Assembly: GCF_900114355.1 (NCBI RefSeq)
Contig: NZ_FOSS01000003.1
Span: 493,215-557,214 of the forward strand
From: Lysobacter sp. cf310
GTDB lineage: Bacteria > Pseudomonadota > Gammaproteobacteria > Xanthomonadales > Xanthomonadaceae
Direction: 5' to 3'
DNA length: 64,000 nt
The position numbers were made by a program, and so were the translations under genes. The notes beneath the pieces were generated by a model. It searched no databases. It was not told the origin of the DNA and worked only from the letters and a program-made list of their open reading frames with translations. Positions 1 through 8,420 of this stretch are shown piece after piece. The number at the start of each line of letters is the position of its first letter. The first letter of the stretch is position 1.

Positions 1-351
1 GCCGGCTACGAGGACGCGCTGGCGCGGCAGCTGTCGGCCGGACAGAAGAAGCGCCTGTCGCTGGCGCGGCTGTGGATGTCGCCGGCGCCGCTGTGGCTAC
101 TGGACGAGCCCTACGCCAACCTCGACCTGGACGGCATCGAACTGGTCAACCGCATGGTTCAGGCACACCTGCGCGACGGCGGCGCGGCCCTGGTCACCAC
201 CCACGGCGCCTACGCCGCGCCACCGGTGCGCACGCGCATGCTGGTACTGGGCGAGGCGTCGCGCTCGGCCGATGCCTTATCGGTATCGGTTGCGACGCCG
301 AACGCCGGGCCAGGGACGGTCGGGCCGGGCCAGCCGGAGCCGACGCCATGA
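1..351 (+). CDS. ccmA: Heme exporter ATP-binding subunit CcmA (5' truncated by window edge)
   Basis: This is the C-terminal part of the ABC ATPase that, with CcmB, drives release of holo-CcmE from the CcmC complex during cytochrome c maturation on the inner membrane. The frame is open from base 1. The visible part carries the ABC signature LSAGQKKR (around bases 31-57), the Walker B segment LLDEP (about 97-111) with the D-loop NLDLDG, and a switch histidine in TTHG. The Walker A region lies outside the window. The stop at 349-351 is 46 bases before ccmB, and the gene heads a collinear ccm operon. The tail after the histidine is Pro/Gly/Ala-rich and not recognisable. Confidence 0.95.
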   Translation, partial: AGYEDALARQLSAGQKKRLSLARLWMSPAPLWLLDEPYANLDLDGIELVNRMVQAHLRDGGAALVTTHGAYAAPPVRTRMLVLGEASRSADALSVSVATPNAGPGTVGPGQPEPTP

Positions 352-397
352 GCGGCAAGGACGGCATGCCGATGCGAGCCACAACGCGAGCAGTTCC

Positions 398-1123
398 ATG
401 ACGCCGAACCCGACCATTCGCGCGCAGCGCCCCGGCACGGCCGCCCTGCCCGGCCTGATCGGCGCCGCGCGCGCCCTGCTCGCGCGCGATCTGCGCCTGC
501 TCTGGCGGCGCCGCGGCGACGCCCTGCAGCCGGCCCTGTTCGCCCTGCTGGTGGTGGTGCTGTTCGCGCTCGCCCTGGGCGGCGAGGCCCAGTCCTTATC
601 TAAGGTCGCCGGCGCGGTGCTGTGGCTGTCGGTGCTGCTGGCCGGCCTGCTCGCCCTGGACACCCTGTTCCGTGGCGACGCCGAGGACGGCTCGCTGGAG
701 CAGTGGATGCTGGCGCCGGTGCCGCTGGGCTGGCTGGTCGCGGTGCGCACCTTCATGCACTGGGCCACCACCGCCCTGCCGCTGCTGATCGCCACGCCGT
801 TCCTGGCCGAGCTGCTGCACCTGCCGCGCGCGCAGTTGCCGGTGCTGCTGGCCTCGCTGGCGCTGGGCACGCCTTTGCTGAGTCTGCTCGGTGCGGTGGT
901 CGCCGCGCTGACGGTCGGGATGCGGCGCTCTGGTATCCTGGTGGCCTTGTTGGCGCTGCCGCTGTACGTGCCCGTGCTGGTGTTCGGAGCGGGCAGCGTG
1001 GCCGCCTCGGCCCAGGGGCTGGACGCCACCGGCGGGCTGCTGATGCTCGGCGCCGGCCTGGTGGTGGCGCTGGTGCTGGCACCGCTGGCCGCCGCCGCCG
1101 CGATCCGGATCGCCCTGAACTGA
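398..1123 (+). CDS. ccmB: Heme exporter membrane subunit CcmB
   Basis: This 241-residue protein is the integral-membrane partner of CcmA. It shows about six hydrophobic segments and the family segment DGSLEQWMLAPVPLGWL in the middle (about residues 107-123). The ATG at 398 is chosen because residues before it have no family resemblance and the protein from here starts with a short hydrophilic N-terminus before the first membrane segment. The usual length is about 220-230 residues, so the N-terminus may be slightly long. It lies between ccmA and ccmC. A 118-base gap before ccmC is the largest spacer in the first half of the operon. Confidence 0.95.
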   Translation: MTPNPTIRAQRPGTAALPGLIGAARALLARDLRLLWRRRGDALQPALFALLVVVLFALALGGEAQSLSKVAGAVLWLSVLLAGLLALDTLFRGDAEDGSLEQWMLAPVPLGWLVAVRTFMHWATTALPLLIATPFLAELLHLPRAQLPVLLASLALGTPLLSLLGAVVAALTVGMRRSGILVALLALPLYVPVLVFGAGSVAASAQGLDATGGLLMLGAGLVVALVLAPLAAAAAIRIALN

Positions 1124-1241
1124 CCGCTCGCCCGCGGCCGGTCCGGGCCCCGAGCCCGGTCGCGACGAACCGATCACCGCCCGCGCGGTCCTACCACCGC
1201 GCTCCCAACACGCCCGTCGCCGGGACGGACCGAAACGCTGC

Positions 1242-2009
1242 ATGAATCCACTCGTCCGCTGGTTCCACCAACTCGGTTCGCCGCCCACCTTCGACCGCTT
1301 CGCCGCGCGTTGGGCGCCGTGGGCCTACCTGTCCGGCCTGCTGGTCATGGCCTGGGGCCTGTACGGCGCCTTGTTCGTGGTACCCGCCGATTACCAGCAG
1401 GGCGACAGCTTCCGCATCCTCTATATCCACGTGCCCAGCGCCTGGATGAGCATGGCGGTGTTCGCGCTGATGGCCGTCTACGCCGCGATCGCGCTGATCT
1501 GGCGGATCAAGCTGTGCGAGATCCTGGCCATGGCCTGCGCGCCGATCGGCGCCGCCTTCACCGTGATCACCCTGGCCACCGGTTCGATCTGGGGCAAGCC
1601 GATGTGGGGCACCTGGTGGGACTGGGACCCGCGCCTGACCAGCGAGCTGATCCTGCTGTTCCTCTACCTGGGCGTGATCGGCCTGTACAACGCCATCGAC
1701 GATCGCCGCGCCGCCGCGCGCGCGGCCGGCCTGCTGGCGATCGTGGGCGTGGTCCTGCTGCCGGTGATCCGCTACTCGGTGGAGTGGTGGAACTCGCTGC
1801 ACCAGGGCCAGACCATCCGCCTGCTGGGCGAATCGAGCATGGACGCGAGCATGATCGCGCCGCTGATCTGGATGATCGTGGGCACCAAGCTGTGGTTCGT
1901 CGGCGCCCTGCTCGCGCGTGCGCGCGCCGACAACCTGCGCCGCGAATCGGGCAAGGCCTGGGTCGCGCAACTGGCCGGCGCGGCGCGCCGCGAGGGCCCG
2001 CAGGCATGA
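1242..2009 (+). CDS. ccmC: Heme handling protein CcmC
   Basis: CcmC presents heme in the periplasm to the chaperone CcmE. The protein has 255 residues, six membrane segments, the tryptophan-rich WWD signature (W125, W126, D127, W128, D129, P130) and the two conserved periplasmic histidines expected as axial heme ligands (H63 in HVPSAW and H187 in NSLHQGQ). The start ATG at 1242 follows the G+C-rich gap after ccmB. The stop overlaps ccmD by the ATGA at 2006-2009, so the two are translationally coupled. Confidence 0.97.
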   Translation: MNPLVRWFHQLGSPPTFDRFAARWAPWAYLSGLLVMAWGLYGALFVVPADYQQGDSFRILYIHVPSAWMSMAVFALMAVYAAIALIWRIKLCEILAMACAPIGAAFTVITLATGSIWGKPMWGTWWDWDPRLTSELILLFLYLGVIGLYNAIDDRRAAARAAGLLAIVGVVLLPVIRYSVEWWNSLHQGQTIRLLGESSMDASMIAPLIWMIVGTKLWFVGALLARARADNLRRESGKAWVAQLAGAARREGPQA

Positions 2010-2179
2010 ACTACCTCCACTACGTCATCGCCGCCTACGCGGTGTTCGCCATCGTGCTGATCTGGGACTTCGTCGCCACCCGCCTGCAGATCCGCCGCGA
2101 GTTGCGCAATGCGCGCGCGCGCGCGGCGCGCCAGGCCAGCCAGACCGCACGCAGCCAAACGAGTGAATTGAGCCGATGA
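2006..2179 (+). CDS. ccmD: Heme exporter small membrane protein CcmD
   Basis: This is a 57-residue protein with one N-terminal membrane segment (about residues 4-22) followed by an Arg-rich cytoplasmic tail. It matches CcmD, which joins the CcmABC complex and helps release holo-CcmE. It starts at the ATGA overlap with ccmC (ATG 2006-2008) and its TGA at 2177-2179 overlaps the ccmE start. It is identified by size, topology and the invariant position between ccmC and ccmE, since the family is poorly conserved in sequence. Confidence 0.9.
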   Translation: MNYLHYVIAAYAVFAIVLIWDFVATRLQIRRELRNARARAARQASQTARSQTSELSR

Positions 2180-2643
2180 ATCCGACCCGTCGCCGTCGTC
2201 TGTTGTGGGTGCTGGCGCTGGTCGCCGCTTCCGGCATCGCCGTGACCCTGGTGGCGATGGCGCTGCAGCGCAACGTCGCCTATCTGTACACGCCCAGCGA
2301 AGTGCTGCGCGGCGAGGCCGGCGATCATGCCCGCTTCCGCCTCGGCGGCATGGTCGCGGCCAATTCCTTCCAGCGCGCGTCCGGTTCGCTGGAGGCGCAC
2401 TTCCGCGTCACCGACGGCGACGCCGAAATGCCGGTGGTCTACACCGGCATCCTGCCCGACCTGTTCCGCGAGAAGCAGGCCGTGGTCGCGACCGGACGCA
2501 TGCAGGGCGGCCGCTTCGTGGCCGAGGAGATCCTGGCCAAGCACGACGAGACCTACATGCCCAAGGAAGTCGCCGACAAGATGGGCATGGCGCACAAGAA
2601 GCACGATGTCGCCGCGCCGGGCGGCACGGAGCAGAAGCGTTGA
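2176..2643 (+). CDS. ccmE: Periplasmic heme chaperone CcmE
   Basis: CcmE binds heme covalently and carries it from CcmC to the CcmF/H ligase. The protein has 155 residues: an N-terminal membrane anchor (about 8-28), the LYTPSEV segment (37-43), an OB-fold beta barrel, and the heme-attachment motif KHDETYMP. H123 in this motif is the covalent ligand and Y127 the conserved tyrosine. The C-terminal tail is flexible and contains further histidines. The start overlaps ccmD by ATGA at 2176. It is followed by a 99-base gap before ccmF. Confidence 0.97.
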   Translation: MNPTRRRRLLWVLALVAASGIAVTLVAMALQRNVAYLYTPSEVLRGEAGDHARFRLGGMVAANSFQRASGSLEAHFRVTDGDAEMPVVYTGILPDLFREKQAVVATGRMQGGRFVAEEILAKHDETYMPKEVADKMGMAHKKHDVAAPGGTEQKR

Positions 2644-2742
2644 TGCCGACCGGCATCGGTGCGCGCCGCGCCGCCGCTGCGTCGCTCGCGCGCTATCGCC
2701 CCGCTCGCATGAACCCCCGCCCGCACCCTCCGGAACCCCGTC

Positions 2743-4773
2743 ATGCTGCCTGAACTCGGCCAGATCGCTCTGATCCTGGCGTTGCTGATCGCCACCCTGC
2801 AGGCCCTGCTGCCGCTGCTGGGCGCGCACCGCGGCATCGGCCCCTGGATGGCGCTCGCGCGTCCGGCCGCGTACGCGCAGCTGGCCCTGGTCGCCGGCGC
2901 GTTCGCGATCCTCACCCATGCCTTCGTGGTCCAGGATTTCTCGCTGCGCTACGTCGCCGAGAACAGCAATTCGCTGCTGCCGATGGCTTATCGCTACTCG
3001 GCGGTGTGGGGCGCGCACGAAGGCTCGCTGCTGCTGTGGGCGCTGGTGCTGGCGCTGTGGACCGGCGCGGTCGCGCGCTATTCGCGCGCGCTGCCGCAGC
3101 CGGTGATCGCGCGCGTGCTCGGCGTGATGGGCATCGTCAGCGTCGGCTTCCTGTCGTTCCTGATCTTCACCAGCAATCCGTTCGCGCGTCTGCTGCCGGC
3201 CGTGGTCGAAGGCCGCGATCTCAATCCGCTGCTGCAGGACCCGGGCCTGATCATCCACCCGCCGATGCTCTACATCGGCTACGTCGGCTTCGCGGTGCCG
3301 TTCGCGTTCGCGATCGCGGCATTGCTGGACGGCAAGGTCGACGCGCGCTGGCTGCGCTGGACGCGGCCGTGGACCAACATCGCCTGGGCCTTCCTCACCC
3401 TCGGCATCGCCCTGGGTTCGTGGTGGGCGTATTACGAACTGGGCTGGGGCGGCTGGTGGTTCTGGGACCCGGTCGAGAACGCCAGCTTCATGCCCTGGCT
3501 GGCCGGCGCCGCGCTGCTGCATTCGCAGGCGGTGACCGAGAAGCGCGGCAGCTTCCGCGGCTGGACCCTGCTGCTGGCGATCGCCACCTTCTCGCTGTCG
3601 CTGCTGGGCACCTTCCTGGTCCGCTCCGGCGTGCTCACCAGCGTGCACGCCTTCGCCGCCGATCCTTCGCGCGGCCTGTTCGTGCTGATCTTTCTCGGTA
3701 TCGTGATCGGCGGCTCGCTGCTGCTGTACGCGCTGCGCGCGCCCTCCGACGATCCGGGCAAGCCCTTCCAGGCCAGTTCGCGCGAGACCCTGCTGCTGGC
3801 CAACAACCTGCTGCTGACCACCGCCTGCGCGATGGTCCTGCTGGGCACCCTGTACCCGCTGCTGGCCGACGCGCTGGAGATGGGCAAGCTCTCGGTCGGT
3901 CCGCCCTACTTCGCGCTGATGTTCGTGCTGCTGATGACGCCGCTGGTGTTGCTGCTGCCGTTCGGGCCGCTGTTCCGTTGGCAGCGCGAGCAAGTCTCGC
4001 GTCCGGCCGCGATGCTGTTGCCCTGGGCCGGCCTGGCCATCGGTGCGGCGATCGGCGCCTACTTCATGGCCCCGCAGGGCGCGTGGAAAGTCGCCGCCGG
4101 CATCGGCGGCGCGGTCTGGGTCGCGGCCGGTACGCTGCGTTTCGTGTGGACGCGCCTGCGCGGCGACGGCACCCGCTACACCGCCGAGATGCTGGGCATG
4201 ACCCTGGCCCACGCCGGCGTCGCGGTGTTCCTGATCGGCGCCCTGCTGACCGAAGGTTTGAGCCAACAGCGCGAGCTCGCGCTGTCGCCGGGCCAGACCG
4301 TCGAGGTCGGCCGCTACGCCTTCCGTTTCGACGGCGTCGCCCATCGCCAGGGCCCGAACTTCGAAGCCGACCGCGGCACCGTGACCGTGTTCGAGAACGA
4401 CCGCCTGTTGCAGGTGATGCATCCGGAGAAGCGCGCCTACGCCAGCGGCGGCCAGGTCATGACCGAGGCCGCGATCGATCCCGGCCTGAGTCGCGATCTC
4501 TACGTCGCGCTGGGCGAACCGCTGGGCGACGGCGCCTGGGCCATGCGCGTGCATATCAAGCCTTTCGTGCGCTGGATCTGGGCCGGCGCGCTGCTGATGA
4601 TGCTGGGCGGCTTCGTGGCCGCGGCCGACCGCCGCTTCCGCCCCAAGCTCGTCGCCGAGTCCGAACCCGTGCCGCGCGCGCCCGCGCCGCAGGATCCCAT
4701 CCTCGCCCATAACCGCAGCGCGCTCGCCGACGGCGCGCGCGGCGATGCCGCTCTCGGAGGCGACCCCGCATGA
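2743..4773 (+). CDS. ccmF: Cytochrome c-heme ligase component CcmF
   Basis: CcmF is the heme ligase that receives heme from CcmE and attaches it to apocytochrome c. The protein has 676 residues and many membrane segments. The WWD signature runs from about W227 to N246 (W238, W239, W241, D242, P243). Length and signature match the family (about 640-680 residues). The last about 40 residues form a Pro/Ala-rich cytoplasmic extension. The stop overlaps ccmG by ATGA at 4770-4773. Confidence 0.97.
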   Translation: MLPELGQIALILALLIATLQALLPLLGAHRGIGPWMALARPAAYAQLALVAGAFAILTHAFVVQDFSLRYVAENSNSLLPMAYRYSAVWGAHEGSLLLWALVLALWTGAVARYSRALPQPVIARVLGVMGIVSVGFLSFLIFTSNPFARLLPAVVEGRDLNPLLQDPGLIIHPPMLYIGYVGFAVPFAFAIAALLDGKVDARWLRWTRPWTNIAWAFLTLGIALGSWWAYYELGWGGWWFWDPVENASFMPWLAGAALLHSQAVTEKRGSFRGWTLLLAIATFSLSLLGTFLVRSGVLTSVHAFAADPSRGLFVLIFLGIVIGGSLLLYALRAPSDDPGKPFQASSRETLLLANNLLLTTACAMVLLGTLYPLLADALEMGKLSVGPPYFALMFVLLMTPLVLLLPFGPLFRWQREQVSRPAAMLLPWAGLAIGAAIGAYFMAPQGAWKVAAGIGGAVWVAAGTLRFVWTRLRGDGTRYTAEMLGMTLAHAGVAVFLIGALLTEGLSQQRELALSPGQTVEVGRYAFRFDGVAHRQGPNFEADRGTVTVFENDRLLQVMHPEKRAYASGGQVMTEAAIDPGLSRDLYVALGEPLGDGAWAMRVHIKPFVRWIWAGALLMMLGGFVAAADRRFRPKLVAESEPVPRAPAPQDPILAHNRSALADGARGDAALGGDPA

Positions 4774-5315
4774 ATAAGAGTCGCTGGCTGCCCCTGGCCG
4801 TGTTCGCCGTGCTCGCGCTGCTGCTCGCCGCCGGCGTGTGGCTGAGCCGCAACCCCAATCGTGAAGCCTTGCCCTCGCCGCTGATCGGCAAGCCCGCGCC
4901 CGCGTTCTCGCTGCCGGTGCTGCACGAGGCCGGGCGATTGATGAGTTCCGAGCAGCTGCGCGGCTCGCCCTATCTGCTCAACGTCTGGGGCAGCTGGTGC
5001 CCGGCCTGTCGCGACGAGCACCCGGTGCTGACCCGCTTCGCCGAAACCAAGCGCGTGCGCGTGATCGGCTTCAACTGGAAGGACGAGCACGCCGACGCGA
5101 TGCGCTGGCTGGAGCAGTTCGGCAATCCCTATTGGATGGTGCTGGCCGATTACGACGGCAAGGTCGCGATCGACTGGGGCATCTACGGCGCGCCGGAAAC
5201 CTTCCTGGTCGACGCCAAGGGCGTGGTGCGCTGGAAGCATGTCGGTCCGATGAGCGAAGCCACCATCCGCGACGAGCTGCTGCCGGCGCTGACGGAAGTC
5301 GAGAAGACGCGATGA
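4770..5315 (+). CDS. ccmG: Membrane-anchored thioredoxin CcmG/DsbE
   Basis: CcmG reduces the CXXC heme-binding cysteines of apocytochromes (or CcmH) in the periplasm. The protein has 181 residues: one N-terminal membrane anchor (about 6-24), then a thioredoxin fold with active site WCPAC (C77 and C80) and the specificity segment YGAPE carrying the cis-proline. The start is the ATGA shared with ccmF. The stop TGA at 5313-5315 overlaps the candidate ATG of ccmH at 5312. Confidence 0.97.
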   Translation: MNKSRWLPLAVFAVLALLLAAGVWLSRNPNREALPSPLIGKPAPAFSLPVLHEAGRLMSSEQLRGSPYLLNVWGSWCPACRDEHPVLTRFAETKRVRVIGFNWKDEHADAMRWLEQFGNPYWMVLADYDGKVAIDWGIYGAPETFLVDAKGVVRWKHVGPMSEATIRDELLPALTEVEKTR

Positions 5316-5899
5316 GGCGCACATCCCCCTCAATCCCCCTTTTGCGAAGGGGGATGACCAACGAAAAGCCCGCCTCCCTAGCCGACGCCACGGCTGCTCC
5401 CCCTTTTGAAAAAGGGAGGCTGCGGGCATTTACCGTTGCCTTGCGCAGCCTGCTGGTCGCCGCCGCGCTGACGCTGGCCATCGCCACCCCGCTCGCCGCC
5501 CAGCCCGCCAACGATCCGGTCCCGCTGCAATTCAACGACGCCGCCGAGGAAGCCCGCTTCCACGCCCTGGCCGCCGAGCTGCGCTGCGTGATGTGCCAGA
5601 ACCAGTCGCTGGCCGAATCCAACGCCCAGATCGCCCACGACCTGCGCCGCGAAGTGCTGGCGCTGATGCGCCAGGGCAAGGACGACCGCGCGATCAAGCA
5701 GTTCCTGGTCGCGCGCTACGGCGAGTTCGTGCTGTACCGCCCGCAGGTCGAATCCAAGACCTGGCTGCTGTGGTTCGGCCCGGCCCTGGTACTGCTGGCC
5801 GGCGGCGCCGCGCTGGCCGTCATCGTGCGCGGCCGCGCGCGCGCCGCGTCGGCCGAGCGCCCGCGCGCCGACGACCAAGACGACAACGAGGAATGGTGA
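5312..5899 (+). CDS. ccmH: Cytochrome c maturation protein CcmH, with a repeat-derived N-terminus
   Basis: CcmH holds apocytochrome thiols for heme ligation. From 5312 the protein has 195 residues. The functional part is clear: a signal/anchor (about residues 38-63), the redox motif LRCVMCQNQ (C92, C95), a three-helix domain, and a C-terminal membrane segment (about 120-140). The N-terminus is odd. Residues 4-37 are translated from an intergenic inverted-repeat element (5325-5427) that also occurs at 21.4-21.7 and 39.4 kb. The ATG at 5312 keeps the ATGA coupling seen at the other ccm junctions. An in-frame ATG at 5354 follows AAGGGGG and is an alternative start. The reading frame is intact, so the gene is probably functional, but which start is used is unknown. 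Confidence 0.9.
   Translation: MRRTSPSIPLLRRGMTNEKPASLADATAAPPFEKGRLRAFTVALRSLLVAAALTLAIATPLAAQPANDPVPLQFNDAAEEARFHALAAELRCVMCQNQSLAESNAQIAHDLRREVLALMRQGKDDRAIKQFLVARYGEFVLYRPQVESKTWLLWFGPALVLLAGGAALAVIVRGRARAASAERPRADDQDDNEEW
5325..5427. repeat. Inverted pair of CCCCCTTTT...AGGGGG repeats within ccmH
   Basis: Two palindromic modules face each other: a left one around 5325-5355 with arms TCCCCCTTTT / GAAGGGGGA, and a right one around 5396-5424 with arms CTCCCCCTTTT / AAAAAGGGAG. Read on the minus strand, the right module aligns with the copies at 21402, 21548, 21694 and 39370 (CCCCCTTTTTCAAAGGGGGAG core). Here the element lies between the ccmG stop and the ccmH signal sequence and is translated in frame. 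The outer limits are approximate. Confidence 0.75.
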
Positions 5900-6900
5900 T
5901 GACCGCGTTCGTACTGGCCAGCGCCGCGCTGGTCCTGCTGGTGCTCGCCTACGTGCTGCGCCCGCTGTGGCAGGCCAAGCCGGCCGCGGCGGCCGGCGTG
6001 TTCGTCGGGCTGGTGGCGATCACCGGCCTGACCTACGCCCTGATCGGCACGCCCGACGCGCTGAATCCGGCCCGCCGCGATCCGCCCGCGACCGCCGAGG
6101 ATGCGATCGTCCAGCTCGAAGCCCAGCTCGAACGCGAACCCAACCGCATCGATGGCTGGCGCCTGCTCGCGCGCGCCTACGCCGATGCCGGGCACCTGGA
6201 CCGGGCGCGCGCCGCGATCGCGCGCGCGCTCAAGCTGGCGCCCGAGGACCCCGATCTGCTGGTGGAAAGCGCCGAAATCAGTGCCCTGGCCAGCGACGGC
6301 CGCAAGTTCGATGCGGCCGCGGTCGCCTGGCTGCGGCGTGCGCTGGAGATCCAGCCCATGCATCAGCGCGCGCGCTGGTTCCTCGGCATTTCGCTGCGCC
6401 AGTCCGACCAGCCGGCCGAGGCCGCGCGCGCGTGGGAGCCGCTGCTGGCCGTGGTCGACCCGCGCACCGCCGCCAGCCTGCGCGAGCAGATCGACGCCGC
6501 GCGCAAGGACGCCGGCCAGCCGCCGCTGCCCGCGCCGCCCGCCGTCGCTTCCGTCGGCGGACTCAAAATCCGCGTCGCTTTGGCGCCCGCGCTGGCCGCG
6601 AAGCTGCCCGCCGACGCCAGCCTGTTCGTGCTCGCACGCCAGCCCGACGGCCCGCCGATGCCGGTCGCGGTGGAAAAGCTAGCGGCCAAGGATTTCCCGG
6701 TCGAAGTGGTGCTGGACGACGGCGACAGCCCGATGCCGACCTTGAAGCTGTCGCAGCTGCAGCAGGTCGTGGTGCTCGCGCGCGTGTCGGCCTCCGGCCA
6801 GGCGATCGCGCAGAGTGGCGACCTCGCCTCCAAGCCGCAGAGCGTGCGCACCGACAGCAAGAACACGCTCGAGATCACCATCGACCAGGTCGTTCCATAA
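5899..6900 (+). CDS. ccmI: Cytochrome c maturation TPR protein CcmI (CycH)
   Basis: CcmI is the apocytochrome chaperone of the ligase complex. The protein has 333 residues: two N-terminal membrane segments (about 2-20 and 31-49), a periplasmic TPR region (about 70-190, with AxxxLxxAPxDPxL-like repeats), and a C-terminal beta-rich domain (about 215-333). The ATG at 5899 is preferred over the in-frame ATG at 5893 because GAGGA at 5888-5892 then sits 6 bases upstream. The start overlaps the ccmH stop (TGATG). It is the last gene of the ccm operon. Confidence 0.92.
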   Translation: MTAFVLASAALVLLVLAYVLRPLWQAKPAAAAGVFVGLVAITGLTYALIGTPDALNPARRDPPATAEDAIVQLEAQLEREPNRIDGWRLLARAYADAGHLDRARAAIARALKLAPEDPDLLVESAEISALASDGRKFDAAAVAWLRRALEIQPMHQRARWFLGISLRQSDQPAEAARAWEPLLAVVDPRTAASLREQIDAARKDAGQPPLPAPPAVASVGGLKIRVALAPALAAKLPADASLFVLARQPDGPPMPVAVEKLAAKDFPVEVVLDDGDSPMPTLKLSQLQQVVVLARVSASGQAIAQSGDLASKPQSVRTDSKNTLEITIDQVVP

Positions 6901-7213
6901 CGCCTGCCGCCAGCCCCTCTTCCGCGCTGGGAGGAGCGGACGCGGCGTGCAAGCCACCGGCGCGCGCGTCCGCGAACGCTCCAACGCGGGTCGTTTGGAC
7001 CGGGACAGAGGTTGGGATGAGGGTCGGCGCAAGCGAAAAGCGCGCCGCCATTCCCGGCGACTCGCCCCCTCGAAGCCCGCGGTACGCGCTTCGGCATGCC
7101 TCCATTCCCACCCGCGCCTTACCCCCACCGCCCCACCCAGGCAAAATGGTCCCCCTAGCGCCGGCGCCGCCCGCAGCGCGCCGCGCCCGCAACCAGGAAG
7201 GCAGCAACCCGGC
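6901..7213. other. Intergenic region between ccmI and the O-succinyltransferase gene
   Basis: This stretch of 313 bases holds no convincing gene. It is very G+C-rich and unstructured to the eye. No clear terminator with a T-run follows ccmI, and no riboswitch is recognised before the sulfur-assimilation gene. A weak AGGAAGG ribosome-binding sequence lies near 7195-7201, about 12 bases before the next ATG. Confidence 0.5.
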
Positions 7214-8347
7214 ATGACCGAATTCATTCCGCCCGGCACCCGCTATTTCGCCCTGCCCGACGGCTTCCCCATGAAGCGCGGCGGCCGCCTCGACGGCGCC
7301 CGCGTCGCCTACGAAACCTGGGGCGAACTCAACGCCGCGCGCGACAACGCGGTGCTGATCGTCACCGGCCTCTCGCCCGACGCGCACGCCGCGGCCAACG
7401 CCGGCAACCCCGAACCGGGCTGGTGGGAGGCCATGCTCGGCCCCGGCAAGCCGATCGACAGCGATCGCTGGTTCGTGATCTGCGTGAACTCGCTGGGCAG
7501 TTGCAAGGGCTCGACCGGCCCGGCCTCGATCAACCCGGCCTCGCGCGAGCCCTACCGCCTGGACTTCCCCGAGCTCTCGGTCGAGGACGGCGCCGACGCC
7601 GCCGCCGTGGTCGTGCGCGGCCTGGGCATCGAGCGCCTGGCCTGCGTGATCGGCAATTCCATGGGCGGCATGACCGCGCTGGCGCTGCTGATCCGCCACC
7701 CCGGCATCGCCCGCAGCCACATCAACATCTCCGGCGCCGCGCGCGCGCTGCCGTTCTCGATCGCGATCCGCTCGCTGCAGCGCGAAGCGATCCGCCTGGA
7801 CCCGCACTGGTACCAGGGCCGCTACGACGAACGCAGCTACCCCGAGGCCGGCATGCGCATGGCGCGCAAGCTGGGCGTGATCACCTACCGCTCGGCGCTG
7901 GAATGGGACGGCCGCTTCGGCCGCGTGCGCCTGGACTCCGACCGCGCCGACGACGAGCCCTTCGGCCTGGAGTTCGAGGTCGAAAGCTACCTCGAAGGCC
8001 ACGCCCGCCGTTTCGTGCGCCGCTTCGACCCCAACTGCTATCTCTACCTCAGCCGCTCCATGGACTGGTTCGACCTGGGCGACTACGCGCGCGGAGCCGA
8101 CGACGCCGGCCCCGCCGACACCCGCGCCGGCCTGGCCAAGATCCGCATCGAGCAGGCCCTGGCGATCGGCGTGCGCACCGACATCCTGTTCCCTCTGCAG
8201 CAGCAGGAGGAGATCGCCGACGGCCTGCGCGCCGGCGGCGCCGACGCGCGCTTCCTGCCGCTGGAGTCGCCGCAGGGCCACGACGCCTTCCTGGTCGATA
8301 TCGGCCGCTTCGGGCCGGCCGTGGCGGGCTTTCTCGCTCAGCTGTGA
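7214..8347 (+). CDS. metXS: MetX-family acyltransferase, probable L-serine O-succinyltransferase
   Basis: This is an alpha/beta hydrolase-fold acyltransferase of 377 residues. The triad is visible: nucleophile S149 in GNSMGG, D323 in VRTDILFP, and H356 in PQGHDAF. The family is usually annotated homoserine O-acetyltransferase. However, Xanthomonadaceae members were reported to be L-serine O-succinyltransferases that feed cysteine synthesis (established for close relatives, not shown here). The neighbouring cysteine dioxygenase fits a sulfur amino acid setting. The ATG at 7214 gives the family N-terminus (a short segment before PDGFPMKRGGRL). Acceptor and acyl donor cannot be proved from sequence by eye. 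Confidence 0.88.
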   Translation: MTEFIPPGTRYFALPDGFPMKRGGRLDGARVAYETWGELNAARDNAVLIVTGLSPDAHAAANAGNPEPGWWEAMLGPGKPIDSDRWFVICVNSLGSCKGSTGPASINPASREPYRLDFPELSVEDGADAAAVVVRGLGIERLACVIGNSMGGMTALALLIRHPGIARSHINISGAARALPFSIAIRSLQREAIRLDPHWYQGRYDERSYPEAGMRMARKLGVITYRSALEWDGRFGRVRLDSDRADDEPFGLEFEVESYLEGHARRFVRRFDPNCYLYLSRSMDWFDLGDYARGADDAGPADTRAGLAKIRIEQALAIGVRTDILFPLQQQEEIADGLRAGGADARFLPLESPQGHDAFLVDIGRFGPAVAGFLAQL

Positions 8348-8408
8348 TACCCGCTCCAGGGCCGCGCCCGCATCTCCGCCGTCGCGTGTCGGCGCCCTCG
8401 CGACCCGC

Positions 8409-8420
8409 TAGAATGGTTAT
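8409..8420 (+). promoter_or_regulatory. -10 box for a probable leaderless cysteine dioxygenase transcript
   Basis: TAGAAT at 8409-8414 matches a sigma70 -10 hexamer and ends 6 bases before the ATG at 8421. Transcription would therefore begin at or next to the start codon. No Shine-Dalgarno sequence precedes the gene and no good -35 is seen. Confidence 0.5.

Noticed and set aside
2035-4710. An 891-codon minus-strand frame opposite ccmF
   Set aside because: It is the shadow of ccmC-ccmF. The ccm genes have full family motifs on the plus strand.
5312-5430. A frameshifted or broken ccmH
   Set aside because: The reading frame is continuous through the repeat, and the redox motif and membrane segments are intact.
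6901-7213. SAM or other sulfur riboswitch before the MetX-family gene
   Set aside because: No conserved core or terminator/antiterminator arrangement could be found by eye.
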